This document shows positions 1-8,422 of a stretch of 64,000 nucleotides of DNA, in pieces (positions within the stretch are counted from its first letter, which is position 1; the number at the start of each line of letters is the position of its first letter). Source of the DNA: JBPEWY01 sp965224095 (lineage in GTDB: Bacteria; Bacteroidota; Bacteroidia; Flavobacteriales; Flavobacteriaceae). Below the pieces are notes generated by a model that saw nothing but the letters and a program-made list of their open reading frames with translations, did not search any database and had not been told where the DNA came from. Both the position numbers and the translations under genes were made by a program. The DNA lies in NCBI GenBank assembly GCA_965224095.1, contig OZ245039.1, positions 930,001 to 994,000 of the forward strand, in the 5' to 3' direction.

Positions 1-1
1 T

Positions 2-1630
2 ACCAATTCGCAGGGCAGGGATGAAATTATTGCCGACATTGAAGCGCGTATTGCAGAGCTGTTCACCGAACGCATGCAACACGATCGTCAGGTGATATCT
101 ACCAAAGAGGTAGATGAAGTTATTACCATTATGGGGCAACCTGAAGATTATTTACTGGATGAGGAGATCTTTGACGATCAGCCTACTTCAAAGTCCTCCC
201 GATCTAAAACCCGATCCGGAAAAAAATTATACCGCGATATCGATAATAAATATATTGGCGGTGTTTGTTCGGGCCTGGGGCATTATCTGGGAATCGACGT
301 GGTTTGGGTACGATTGTTATTCATTCTATTCGGAATTTTCTCCGGCTTTGGTATCGTAGCCTATATCCTCTTTTGGATATTGGCTCCGGAAGCCGTTACT
401 ACTTCTCAAAAACTGGATATGACCGGAGAACCGGTTAATATCAGCAATATAGAGCGGAAAGTAAAAGAGGGTTTTGACGATGTTGCCGATAAGGTAAAGA
501 GTGTAGATTATGAAAAGGTGGGAAATAAGGTAAAATCCAGTTCCAAGACCTTTTTCGATACCATAGGCGATATCATTATGTTTTTCTTTAAAGTCTTTGC
601 CAAGTTCGTAGGAATCTTATTCCTGATAATAGGAGCTTCGGTACTTATAGGACTCTTTATAGGATTGTTTACCGTGGGAGCCGTTGATCTGTTTCACATT
701 CCGGGAATTGATTTTGTAGATTTGGTAAATACCTCGGGAGCGCCTATATGGATAGTATCGGTTCTTCTTTTCTTTGCCGTAGGAATTCCGTTTTTCTTTT
801 TGTTCCTTCTCGGACTTAAGATCCTGGTTAATAATCTGAAACCGCTGGGAAGTATTGCGAGGTATTCTCTGTTGGCTATCTGGCTGCTCTCGGTTGTATC
901 TCTGATTGTATTAGGCGCACGTCAGGCCTCGGAGCACGCCTATACCGGAAGTGTTTCCGTAACGGAATCGCTCGCCCTGAACGCAACCGATACCCTACAC
1001 ATAAAGATGAACGAACATTCCCTGGAAGACTATCGATACCACAGAGATTTTGGAATCAATATTATTCTCGACGACAATAATAACGAAAGCCTGTATCTTA
1101 AAGATATCCGCTTTAATATAGAAGCTTCCGAAGACTCTCTGGCTCATATTAAACTGAGAAAAGATGCTAACGGAAGTAATTTAAAAGAAGCCAAAATGCG
1201 CGCTGAGGGGATCACCTATAATTATCGTACTCAGGGAGGTACTTTGATTCTCGATGATTTCCTGACTACCGATATCAAAAACAAATTCAGAGATCAGGAA
1301 GTAACTGCCACTTTATATATCCCGGCGGGAACCGTAGTTTCCTTTGACGATTCGGCATACGGCTATGCTGGAAGAAGAATTGATAACGACCGGGGATATT
1401 ACAGAAGCGGTGTTATCGATCATCTTTGGAAAATGGGAGACGACGGAGAATTAAAATGTTTGGATTGTCCGGAAGAAACCCATGAAGATTGGAATGAGGA
1501 TGAAGATACTTCAGGTCATATTAAAATGAACTCGGAAGGGCTGGATATCGACTTGAAAAATGAAGATGGAGAAAGCTTTGAAATGAAAATAGACGAAGAC
1601 GGAGTTAAAATAAAAACAGATCAGAATTAA
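2..1630 (+). CDS. PspC domain-containing membrane protein (5' truncated by window)
   Basis: The reading frame is open from base 2, so the gene begins before the window; the first ATG inside (74) is internal. The upstream codons continue the acidic helical N-terminal region that usually precedes PspC in this family. A PspC domain follows (about residues 50-110 counted from base 74, with GGVCSGLGHYLGID and a two-helix membrane hairpin). At least three further membrane helices follow, then a soluble C-terminal part rich in Asp/Glu. PspC proteins are envelope-stress components at the inner membrane. The next gene, 36 bp downstream, encodes a head-GIN lipoprotein, and the two probably form one operon. 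Function beyond envelope stress is inference. Confidence 0.88.
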   Translation, partial: TNSQGRDEIIADIEARIAELFTERMQHDRQVISTKEVDEVITIMGQPEDYLLDEEIFDDQPTSKSSRSKTRSGKKLYRDIDNKYIGGVCSGLGHYLGIDVVWVRLLFILFGIFSGFGIVAYILFWILAPEAVTTSQKLDMTGEPVNISNIERKVKEGFDDVADKVKSVDYEKVGNKVKSSSKTFFDTIGDIIMFFFKVFAKFVGILFLIIGASVLIGLFIGLFTVGAVDLFHIPGIDFVDLVNTSGAPIWIVSVLLFFAVGIPFFFLFLLGLKILVNNLKPLGSIARYSLLAIWLLSVVSLIVLGARQASEHAYTGSVSVTESLALNATDTLHIKMNEHSLEDYRYHRDFGINIILDDNNNESLYLKDIRFNIEASEDSLAHIKLRKDANGSNLKEAKMRAEGITYNYRTQGGTLILDDFLTTDIKNKFRDQEVTATLYIPAGTVVSFDDSAYGYAGRRIDNDRGYYRSGVIDHLWKMGDDGELKCLDCPEETHEDWNEDEDTSGHIKMNSEGLDIDLKNEDGESFEMKIDEDGVKIKTDQN

Positions 1631-1666
1631 TTAAAACTAATCATCAATCATTATAAAACTAACATC

Positions 1667-2389
1667 ATGACCACTATAGTAAAAATTTTAATCGCCCTGG
1701 TAATGTCGCTTTTTTTTACTTCCTGTATGTTTGACATCGAAATAGGAAATGGAAAAAAAGGAAATGGCAATGTAGTCACCGAAGAACGAAATTCGCGTGA
1801 ATCCTTTACGGAAGTAGAAGCTTCGGAAGGACTGGATGTATATGTAATTCAGGACGACCGTACGGAAATACGTGTTGAAGCCGATGAAAATGTAATCGAT
1901 ATGATTCGAACCGATATCAGAAACGGTGTTTTAGTAATACATACCGATGAGCGTATTGGCAGAGCCACCAAAAATATCTATGTAAGCGTTCCTGAAATTA
2001 CCCGCCTGGAGAGTAACAGCGGAGCCGATCTTTACGGTAAGGGTGTAATTTCCGGTTCCAAAATAATGCTGGATGCCCATAGCGGTGCCGATCTGGAAGT
2101 CGAGTTGGATGCCGAGCATATTGCCGCTGACGCCAGTAGTGGAGCCGATATCAGAGTTTCCGGAAAGGCCGATTACCTGGTTGCCGATGCCAGCAGTGGT
2201 GCCGATATTAAAGCACGCGGACTGGAAGTAAACCGATGTGATGCCGATGCCAGCAGCGGCGCCGATATTTCCGTAAATGTTACCGAATCGCTTACGGCAA
2301 ATGCCAGTAGCGGAGCCGATATTACATATTCCGGTAATCCGCATATAAACAGTCACAAATCATCCGCCGGAAGTATTAGCAAACACTAA
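1667..2389 (+). CDS. Head-GIN domain (DUF2807) lipoprotein with SGAD repeats
   Basis: 240 residues. A lipoprotein signal ends at SLFFTSC, so the mature protein should be lipid-anchored at Cys20. The rest matches the DUF2807/head-GIN family: a right-handed beta-solenoid-like protein with short repeats. At least five near-regular copies of the tetrapeptide SGAD (mostly as ASSGAD) occur from about residue 115 to 222, spaced roughly 15-24 residues apart, as expected for stacked turns of a beta-helix. It sits 36 bp behind the PspC gene and ends just before a strong terminator, so it probably closes that operon. No enzymatic motif is seen. The 'auto-transporter adhesin' label of this family is not demonstrated here. 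Confidence 0.88.
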   Translation: MTTIVKILIALVMSLFFTSCMFDIEIGNGKKGNGNVVTEERNSRESFTEVEASEGLDVYVIQDDRTEIRVEADENVIDMIRTDIRNGVLVIHTDERIGRATKNIYVSVPEITRLESNSGADLYGKGVISGSKIMLDAHSGADLEVELDAEHIAADASSGADIRVSGKADYLVADASSGADIKARGLEVNRCDADASSGADISVNVTESLTANASSGADITYSGNPHINSHKSSAGSISKH

Positions 2390-2422
2390 TCATCATCAAC
2401 AGTGCTAAACTAACCCGTAAAG

Positions 2423-2459
2423 AAAGGAACGGTCTGATAAATTATCAAACCGTTCCTTT
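2423..2459 (+). terminator. Rho-independent terminator of the PspC/head-GIN operon
   Basis: An 11-bp inverted repeat (AAAGGAACGGT / ACCGTTCCTTT) with an inner TGATA/TATCA pairing forms a long hairpin 34 bp after the head-GIN stop. The flanking A and T runs make it able to act on both strands, so it may also serve the converging gene at 2477. Confidence 0.8.
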
Positions 2460-2476
2460 ATGATTACTGCTCCAAT

Positions 2477-3058
2477 CTAGCAAGTTTTCAGCTTAAGCTG
2501 AAAATGTATTTCTATAAAAGGAGATACCTTTATTAGCCCCAGGGCTTTTTTGGGAGGTTCCAAACCAAAGTCTCTTATATCCATACGCAATATCCCCATA
2601 ACTCTTAATCCTCCCGATTCAACCTCGAGAATTACCGGGTACGTTTTTGATTTCCCCACCATATGGATGCGTATGTTTGCTTTATAAGCTCCGGATATAT
2701 TAGGAATTTCCACTACTTTTTCCGGATACAGTTCAATAATAGGATACAAGTCTACTCGCAGCAAATCTCTTAAATCTTCATTGATTCCGCGGCTCCCGCA
2801 GTAAAATCCCGCTGTATTTAATACAAGAGAAGCCGATCTGAACTCGAGGGCGTTCCCGTTATGCTCATACACCACTGAAACCGGGTTGTTCATTTGATCG
2901 ACCGAATACTTACAAATAAAGTTTTTAATATTACTTGTTCCTCTAATATACAGGCTACTTTCGCTTAGTACCTCCACAGATAAAGTATTAATTTTTTCCT
3001 CCGGTTTCAAAGAAAGAAACAACCCTATAATAATTATATACCTAAACAGGCGTATCAT
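2477..3058 (-). CDS. YceI-like secreted protein (divergent)
   Basis: 193 residues with an N-terminal hydrophobic segment (residues 3-16). The body resembles a YceI/lipocalin-like barrel: GTSNIKNFIC near the start parallels GTSNLHDWHV of the neighbour at 4433, and the C-terminus has the DFGLEPPKKALGLIKV pattern seen in YceI as DYRVDPPKALLGTIKT. It is thus a diverged paralogue of the 4433 gene. YceI proteins are periplasmic isoprenoid- or amphiphile-binding barrels. It lies on the same strand as the porin and the second YceI gene, but a hairpin at 3089-3118 separates it from the porin. Start chosen at the only ATG before the hydrophobic stretch. The ligand is unknown. Confidence 0.72.
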   Translation of the reverse strand: MIRLFRYIIIIGLFLSLKPEEKINTLSVEVLSESSLYIRGTSNIKNFICKYSVDQMNNPVSVVYEHNGNALEFRSASLVLNTAGFYCGSRGINEDLRDLLRVDLYPIIELYPEKVVEIPNISGAYKANIRIHMVGKSKTYPVILEVESGGLRVMGILRMDIRDFGLEPPKKALGLIKVSPFIEIHFQLKLKTC

Positions 3059-3088
3059 AAATACAAATATAAAATACGATTATCAATG

Positions 3089-3118
3089 AAAGGCCCCCGA
3101 TGTGCACCGGAGACCTTT
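3089..3118 (-). terminator. Probable terminator after the porin gene
   Basis: An 11-bp stem including three G-T pairs (AAAGGTCTCCG / CGGGGGCCTTT on the minus strand) with an 8-nt loop, 25 bp past the porin stop. The trailing T run is short, so termination may be partial and allow some read-through into 2477-3058. Confidence 0.6.
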
Positions 3119-3142
3119 TGAGAGCACAATTAATAAACTCAT

Positions 3143-4414
3143 TTAGAAACTGATGGCTGCTTCAACCATTAAGCCGTTAAACTTACCGTCGTTAAAAATA
3201 CTTGTGCTATTATAACCCTCGTGCTTTTGACTTACATACTCCATTTTGGCAAGAATATTTTTGGTCATAAACCATCCTGCTCCCAGTTGTACTCTTGAAA
3301 TTTCAATATCATCACCGCTTCTATCTTCTGCATCTACCATATTATAGCGTCCGCCCAAATAAAACTTCTCGTTATTTCCGAATCGATATATTAATTCTCC
3401 TGCAAATTGCTTTACAGTTCTTTCTTCTGTTTCCGACAAAGCTTTACCTTTTGCAGATTCTATGGTTCCGAAGAACTCAAGGCCTTTATACTTTATAAAA
3501 GGGTTGATCATAACAGCAGTAATCTCATTATTCAGCGATGGATTATAGCGTCCGGATCTGAAATTATTTTTTGGCGATGCTTCCGTATCTTCAAGAACCA
3601 GATAATATCTTGAACCGGTCCGGTCAGCGCTGTATAAATACGATCTGCTTATATACCCTGTATTGTATAACGAACCTGTTAGGCGAAAACGAAAATCGCT
3701 GCTAAATTGCTTATCATAGCCTAATTTGGCAAGAAAAACAGCACCTCCCGTATCACCGTCCGACTTCTTTACACTCTGATTTAGTTTCCCATTTGTGAAT
3801 CCTATCATGCCCATAAACCCACTATTACATTGATAATACAGTTCGGCACCTACTTCCGTTGTAAAAGCATCCATGATAAGGTTTCCAACAAAGGGGTTGT
3901 GAATAGTCTGAGAGTTATCGCTTCTTCTAAAGTGAGTATCCCCATAGTTATTTTCCATATGCCCGATTTTAAGAGTTGCATGTTTCATAAAGTTCTCTAA
4001 AAAACCCTCACTAATGAAACTCAATTTATCTATCTGAATATATCCTCCCTTCACATATGGTTCGGGGTGGTGCCTTGAAGAAAGATATGTTCTCAAATGT
4101 ATTCTAACACCATCGTATAAGGCTACATCCAAATCTAAATTCGCTGTGGCCAGGTTCAAATTAGTTCCTATTTCAATCAATTCCACACTACCCGAATTCT
4201 CATGCTCAAGAGCCTGTAATTGAAGTGTAGAAGACCCTCCAACCCTAACTTTAAGTGCTTCAAACGTTGAAACCGTATCTTTTGGACTTTCAAAAACATG
4301 AAGTCCATTTTTGTCAGGCTCCCTGTAATTATCAAGGTTCCTGTTCTGAGCGTAGATAGTTACTCCGGTCAGAAGTAATACCGCTGTTACTAAATTTCTG
4401 ACAATTAATTTCAT
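3143..4414 (-). CDS. Outer-membrane porin-like beta-barrel protein
   Basis: 423 residues with a clear signal peptide (TAVLLLTGVTIYAQ). The mature part alternates hydrophobic and polar residues in strand-length segments with many aromatic residues, and ends in ...MVEAAISF with a C-terminal Phe, the usual outer-membrane insertion signal. This fits a porin-like barrel such as the phosphate-selective porin O/P type, though I cannot name a substrate. It is 18 bp downstream of a YceI gene on the same strand and upstream of a second YceI-like gene, suggesting joint handling of a lipid-like or small amphiphilic compound in the envelope. That role is inferred. Confidence 0.72.
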   Translation of the reverse strand: MKLIVRNLVTAVLLLTGVTIYAQNRNLDNYREPDKNGLHVFESPKDTVSTFEALKVRVGGSSTLQLQALEHENSGSVELIEIGTNLNLATANLDLDVALYDGVRIHLRTYLSSRHHPEPYVKGGYIQIDKLSFISEGFLENFMKHATLKIGHMENNYGDTHFRRSDNSQTIHNPFVGNLIMDAFTTEVGAELYYQCNSGFMGMIGFTNGKLNQSVKKSDGDTGGAVFLAKLGYDKQFSSDFRFRLTGSLYNTGYISRSYLYSADRTGSRYYLVLEDTEASPKNNFRSGRYNPSLNNEITAVMINPFIKYKGLEFFGTIESAKGKALSETEERTVKQFAGELIYRFGNNEKFYLGGRYNMVDAEDRSGDDIEISRVQLGAGWFMTKNILAKMEYVSQKHEGYNSTSIFNDGKFNGLMVEAAISF

Positions 4415-4432
4415 AATGGTTATTTTACTTTG

Positions 4433-5026
4433 TTATTTAATTTTAATGTTGAAAATGGTTTTAAACTTCAGGATGACGTCTTCTCCTGTTTTAATTGTTC
4501 CTAATAAGGCCTTAGGCGGATCGACCCGATAGTCCGTCATAGTCACTTTTTTAGATCCTGTAATTGTAATGGTTTCAGCATCTTTTATTTCCATGGTAAA
4601 ATTCAAGGGTATATTTTGCGTAGTGCCCGCTATGGTAAGTTTTCCATTGGTTTTTACATAAAACCTTCCATCCTCCTGGTTTTCAATATTTTTAACCGAA
4701 GTAAGCTCGAAATAAATATTTTTATATTTTTTAGTCTTCAGCGCTTTAAATGTGTTCTTATCCATTCCGGATCTTCCACTTTTCAAGCTTTCGGCGGGAA
4801 TCAATATTTTCATTTCTCCAACTTTTCCATACACCATATCTTCAACAATTAAACTTCCTTGCTGATCTTCGGCAGTTACATGCCAATCGTGTAGATTTGA
4901 TGTGCCGTAAACTACTAAAGAAGACTTGTTTTTATTTAAAACATACTCCTGGGCCTGTAATTTATTTAAGCCGATAAAACCAATAAGCAGGGTAGTTATA
5001 AATAGTATTTCTTTTATTGTTTTCAT
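4433..5026 (-). CDS. YceI family protein
   Basis: The start was placed at the ATG that directly precedes a normal signal peptide (MKTIKEILFI..., cleavage after KLQAQ); an upstream in-frame ATG adds 23 unlikely residues. The mature protein is about 170 residues and shows the YceI pattern: an early GTSNLHDWHV strand, a central DKNTFKALKTKKYKNIYFEL segment, a GKLTIAGTTQNIPL strand pair, and a C-terminal DPPKALLGTIKTGEDVILKF segment. YceI proteins form lipocalin-like barrels that bind long isoprenoid or amide ligands in the periplasm. It heads a three-gene minus-strand cluster with the porin and the second YceI-like gene. Confidence 0.87.
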   Translation of the reverse strand: MKTIKEILFITTLLIGFIGLNKLQAQEYVLNKNKSSLVVYGTSNLHDWHVTAEDQQGSLIVEDMVYGKVGEMKILIPAESLKSGRSGMDKNTFKALKTKKYKNIYFELTSVKNIENQEDGRFYVKTNGKLTIAGTTQNIPLNFTMEIKDAETITITGSKKVTMTDYRVDPPKALLGTIKTGEDVILKFKTIFNIKIK

Positions 5027-5170
5027 TTTTATTTTAGTTTGATATTCTATACAAAGGTCATTTCCCTGTTTATAATTAATTATGACCTTTATCATTTGAA
5101 ATTATGGTAAAAAAGAGCTATCTTAATAGAAGAAGACCTTGAGAGGGAAGCAGATTTATTTTTTTATATA

Positions 5171-5209
5171 AAGAAAGCCCGGGCGCAAAATTTGTGCCCG
5201 GGCTTTCTT
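5171..5209 (-). terminator. Strong terminator between trxB and the YceI cluster
   Basis: A perfect 14-bp stem (AAGAAAGCCCGGGC / GCCCGGGCTTTCTT) with an 11-nt loop, 18 bp beyond the trxB stop on the minus strand. T-rich sequence follows on the minus strand. Confidence 0.88.
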
Positions 5210-5226
5210 ATGAATTTAAATATGTT

Positions 5227-6189
5227 TTATGCCACTACTTCGCTTTCTTTTGCCGCAAGATATCTTTCTGCATCCAGTGCCGCCATACAACCGGTTCCGG
5301 CAGCGGTAACCGCCTGGCGGTATACATGATCTGCTGCATCACCGCTTACAAATACACCTTCTATATTGGTTTTGGCAGAACCGGGTACATTAATAATATA
5401 ACCCGTTTCGTCTAAATCCAAATAGTCTTTAAAAATATCGGTATTCGGTTTATGTCCGATGGCTACAAAAAAGCCGGTAGCGGGAATTTCCACGGTTTCG
5501 CCCGTGACATTATTTTTAGCACGTACGCCGGTTACTACCTGCCCGTCTCCGAGCACTTCTTCGGTTTCCGTGTTCAATAAGATCTCTATATTTTCCGTAT
5601 TTCGTACCCGTGCCTCCATAATGCGGGAAGCGCGAAATTTATCTCTTCGAACCAGCATCGTGACTTTCTTGCATAGCTTGGACAGGTAATGCGCTTCCTC
5701 ACAGGCAGAATCTCCTGCTCCTACAATCACTACTTCCTGGTTACGATAGAAAAACCCGTCGCATACCGCACAGGCCGAGACGCCTCCTCCGAGTTTCAGA
5801 TACTTCTGTTCAGAGTCCAATCCGAGGTATTTGGCCGATGCACCGGTTGAGATAATTACAGTATCGCAATGAATTTCCTTTTCATCATTTACCCATACTT
5901 TGTGTACCGGACCTGTAAAATCAACCCTGGTGATCCATCCGTTTCTCACATCCGCCCCAAAGCGTTCCGCCTGCTTCTGTAACTCCATCATCATTTCAGG
6001 GCCTGTTATTCCTTCGGGATATCCCGGAAAATTTTCTACTTCATTGGTTGTGGTTAACTGCCCTCCCGGCTGGGTTCCCTGATATAATACGGGAAACATA
6101 TTGGCTCTGGATGCATAAATAGCCGCTGTATAGCCCGCAGGTCCGGAACCTATAATCAGACATTTTACTCTTTCAATTGATTCTGACAT
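5227..6189 (-). CDS. trxB: Thioredoxin-disulfide reductase
   Basis: 320 residues, the normal length for low-molecular-weight bacterial TrxB. It transfers electrons from NADPH through FAD to thioredoxin in the cytoplasm. Visible motifs: the FAD-binding GSGPAGYTAAIYASRA at residues 14-29, the redox-active CAVC at 140-143 followed by DG, the NADP-binding GAGDSACEEA around residue 157, and the C-terminal FAD motif SGDAADHVYRQAVTAAGTG. It is monocistronic, with a terminator right after it and a plausible -7 promoter element (TACTTTTG) 25 bp upstream of the start. No unusual features. Confidence 0.97.
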   Translation of the reverse strand: MSESIERVKCLIIGSGPAGYTAAIYASRANMFPVLYQGTQPGGQLTTTNEVENFPGYPEGITGPEMMMELQKQAERFGADVRNGWITRVDFTGPVHKVWVNDEKEIHCDTVIISTGASAKYLGLDSEQKYLKLGGGVSACAVCDGFFYRNQEVVIVGAGDSACEEAHYLSKLCKKVTMLVRRDKFRASRIMEARVRNTENIEILLNTETEEVLGDGQVVTGVRAKNNVTGETVEIPATGFFVAIGHKPNTDIFKDYLDLDETGYIINVPGSAKTNIEGVFVSGDAADHVYRQAVTAAGTGCMAALDAERYLAAKESEVVA

Positions 6190-6213
6190 GGTCTTTAAAA
6201 TTTAATATCACAA

Positions 6214-6221
6214 CAAAAGTA
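6214..6221 (-). promoter_or_regulatory. Candidate -7 element for trxB
   Basis: On the minus strand the bases read TACTTTTG, matching the Bacteroidota TAnnTTTG element, 24 bp before the trxB start codon. No convincing TTG -33 element lies 19-20 bp upstream, so support is partial. Confidence 0.35.
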
Positions 6222-6399
6222 GTTTTTTTAGCAAAATGCTTACATCACAGTTATCAAAAGTTATTATCACAAAATAAGGATTCCCAATATATCCGGGGGC
6301 TTCCCCCCGCATCTGCCCCGGGATTTATACTGGTAAAAGTCCCTTTTTTTTCGTAACTTTAAGAGAATCAAGAAAATACACTCACTAACAACTACTCCT

Positions 6400-6843
6400 A
6401 TGAAAACTTTTATCCTTCCCCTGGTATTTATCTTATTTTTTGTCCAATCAACTTCAGTCGATACTCCCGGTTCAGATAAGCTCACTCTGGAAGGAACCTG
6501 GGAACTCACAGGGCATTATATTTACGACAATAATGAAATCATTGATACGGTGCCCTCTACCTACGGATACCGGCAAATTAAGATGTTTAACGATGGAAAA
6601 GTAATGTGGACCCGCTATGTTCCCAAAGATTCCATTGAGTGGTTTGGATACGGTTCCTATCAGGCTACCGACTCTACACTGGTGGAGACACTGGAGTACG
6701 GATCGGCATCTATGATGAAAATTATTGACACCATGCGGGTATTTTCCTTTAGACTCCAAATGGAAAAAAACCGATTTACCCAAATAACGGTAGATGCAGA
6801 AGGTATACGAACTTTTTCGGAAAACTATAAGCGTATCCGATAA
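6400..6843 (+). CDS. Secreted lipocalin-like small protein
   Basis: 147 residues with an N-terminal signal peptide (FILPLVFILFFVQSTS) but no lipobox Cys. The mature part starts with LEGTWELTGHYIYD, the opening strand typical of short Bacteroidota lipocalin-like or DUF4488-type proteins, followed by alternating beta strands and an aromatic-rich core. I do not recognise a specific function; such proteins are usually periplasmic. A TAACTTTA -7-like element lies at 6354-6361, giving a leader of about 30 nt. The gene stands alone between trxB (divergent) and a 358-bp non-coding stretch. Confidence 0.6.
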   Translation: MKTFILPLVFILFFVQSTSVDTPGSDKLTLEGTWELTGHYIYDNNEIIDTVPSTYGYRQIKMFNDGKVMWTRYVPKDSIEWFGYGSYQATDSTLVETLEYGSASMMKIIDTMRVFSFRLQMEKNRFTQITVDAEGIRTFSENYKRIR

Positions 6844-7201
6844 GTACCGTTAATATATTTCATAAAGCATTATTAAAAACAGAATTAGCAAAAGGACACC
6901 CACCCACGGTAACGGGTAATACATGGTTTTAATTCATTTACGCCTTATAATAGAGTGGATTTAGAATAAATTAAATCCGTTCCAAACATTTAAACTATTG
7001 AAATACCCCATACAGCCGTCCATACGTTCTCTAATAAAGGATCTACTCGATTTGTAAGTATTAGATCATAGGAATATATGTAATATGATGAAAAACTAAC
7101 TCGCTGAATATCATATACATACAATGAATATTATTCTTTTTAAATATTTTATTATTGTTTTTCGATAATTTATTATAGTTTTACAATAAAATTAGTTTAA
7201 A
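6844..7201. other. Intergenic stretch with promoter for the DUF2975/HTH pair
   Basis: No credible gene is seen. The AT content rises sharply toward the right end. The only element I can support is the promoter candidate listed at 7155-7183. Confidence 0.5.
7155..7183 (+). promoter_or_regulatory. Candidate promoter for the DUF2975/HTH operon
   Basis: TTG at 7155-7157, an 18-bp spacer, then TAGTTTTA at 7176-7183. This approximates the Bacteroidota consensus TTG-N19-TAnnTTTG and leaves a leader of about 12 nt before the ATG at 7202. Confidence 0.45.
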
Positions 7202-7738
7202 ATGAGAAATAGAACGGACAAAGGAATTAAAGCATTTAACACAATTTATATCATCGGAATTATTTTCGCAGGAACAAAACTGATTGAATATTTGAGATGG
7301 ACTTTTCAACTAATCAAAAAGTGGAGTTTACCGGATGAACCATTTTTCTCAAAAGTTAATTTGATTGATAATAATGTAGAAATCTCTGTTATGGCTTATA
7401 TGATTTTTGCCATTGCTTATATAATCGTATTTGGATTTATATTTTTAGGTCTTTATCAACTGAATAACACTACAAAATTATTTGCAGAAAAAAAGATTTT
7501 TCAAAAAGAAATAAGCCCGGCTTTTAAAAAAGCCGGAAAATCATTTCTTGCTTTTGCCTTCGGAACACTAATTATCGATATTGCTTTTTTAGCCTGGGCA
7601 CAAACTTCCAGCAGAGTAATTGACCTTTTGTCAACTGAATTATTAGTATTTCTGATTTTGGGGTATTTGATGTTCTTTTTAGCGGATATTTTCAAAGAAG
7701 GGATAACGCTACAAGAGGAAAACGAATTAACTATTTAA
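7202..7738 (+). CDS. DUF2975 domain-containing membrane protein
   Basis: 178 residues with four predicted membrane helices (about residues 15-33, 62-85, 114-132 and 146-165). The layout, including a loop with FAEKKIFQKEISPAFKKAG between helices 2 and 3, matches DUF2975 proteins. These are regularly encoded immediately upstream of a small Xre/YozG-type regulator, and here the regulator starts 2 bp after the stop. The pair is probably co-transcribed and may form a membrane sensor or antagonist plus repressor module. The biochemical role of DUF2975 is unknown. Confidence 0.82.
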   Translation: MRNRTDKGIKAFNTIYIIGIIFAGTKLIEYLRWTFQLIKKWSLPDEPFFSKVNLIDNNVEISVMAYMIFAIAYIIVFGFIFLGLYQLNNTTKLFAEKKIFQKEISPAFKKAGKSFLAFAFGTLIIDIAFLAWAQTSSRVIDLLSTELLVFLILGYLMFFLADIFKEGITLQEENELTI

Positions 7739-7740
7739 TT

Positions 7741-7947
7741 ATGGCTATAATAATTAATTTAGATGTAATGCTTGCCAAAAGAAAAATGCAATCGAAAGAA
7801 TTAGTTGAAATTCTCGGGATTACACCTGCAAACCTTTCAATATTAAAAACCGGTAAAGCAAAAGCAATTCGATTTACAACGCTTGAAGCAATTTGTAAAG
7901 CGTTGGAGTGTCAACCGGGGGATATTTTGGAATACAAAAAAGAATAA
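7741..7947 (+). CDS. Small Xre/YozG-type HTH regulator
   Basis: 68 residues, essentially a single helix-turn-helix domain. The recognition region ITPANLSILKTGKAKAIRFTTLEAICKALECQPGDILEY is the standard ending of YozG-like Xre regulators. It starts 2 bp after the DUF2975 stop, so translation is likely coupled. Regulators of this size usually control their own operon. The target is not visible beyond the candidate promoter at 7155. Confidence 0.88.
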   Translation: MAIIINLDVMLAKRKMQSKELVEILGITPANLSILKTGKAKAIRFTTLEAICKALECQPGDILEYKKE

Positions 7948-8422
7948 AAACCATATACAAGAACGGCTGTAAGTAATTGCCTGTTTGCACCTGCCTTTGA
8001 TAAACAAAGCTAATTGATAATCAATAATTTGAAGGTGATAAGATTAACAAAATTACAGAAGGTAAGCTATCTTTATCCTGTTATTGCTTCCGGCCAATAT
8101 TTATGTGTGCATACATCATGTAAATTATCAAAAAGCAACGTTTAGCGGAAATGGTTTTTCCTGTTTATGGTTTAGAGTTCCACTGCAATGCTTCTTTATA
8201 ATCTGGATCTATATCAGTTCAATCCGAATCTTTTAGCGAAAAAGTCTGTGGTTATGTTTATACACATAATGTATCATCCTTTTTTAATTAATACCACCAC
8301 CGGATAATCTTTGTATATTTCATTGCCGGAATTATCCGGAAGATGATTTGTCAATGGCAGTTTACTCTGCCCATAGCACAACGAAATCGCAGCCCGAATC
8401 ATTTAATATAAATATCGAAGAA
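7948..8422. other. Non-coding stretch upstream of GH92 gene with inverted repeat
   Basis: 475 bp without a convincing gene. It contains a perfect 9-bp inverted repeat, CCGGATAAT at 8300-8308 and ATTATCCGG at 8331-8339, separated by 22 bp and about 85 bp before the chosen GH92 start. A loose -7-like element (ATCTTTG) lies between the arms, so the repeat may be an operator straddling the promoter, or a leader hairpin. Confidence 0.45.

Noticed and set aside
1931..2356. Minus-strand frame opposite the head-GIN gene
   Set aside because: A shadow of the repeated SGAD codons; the product is an artefact of the repeats.
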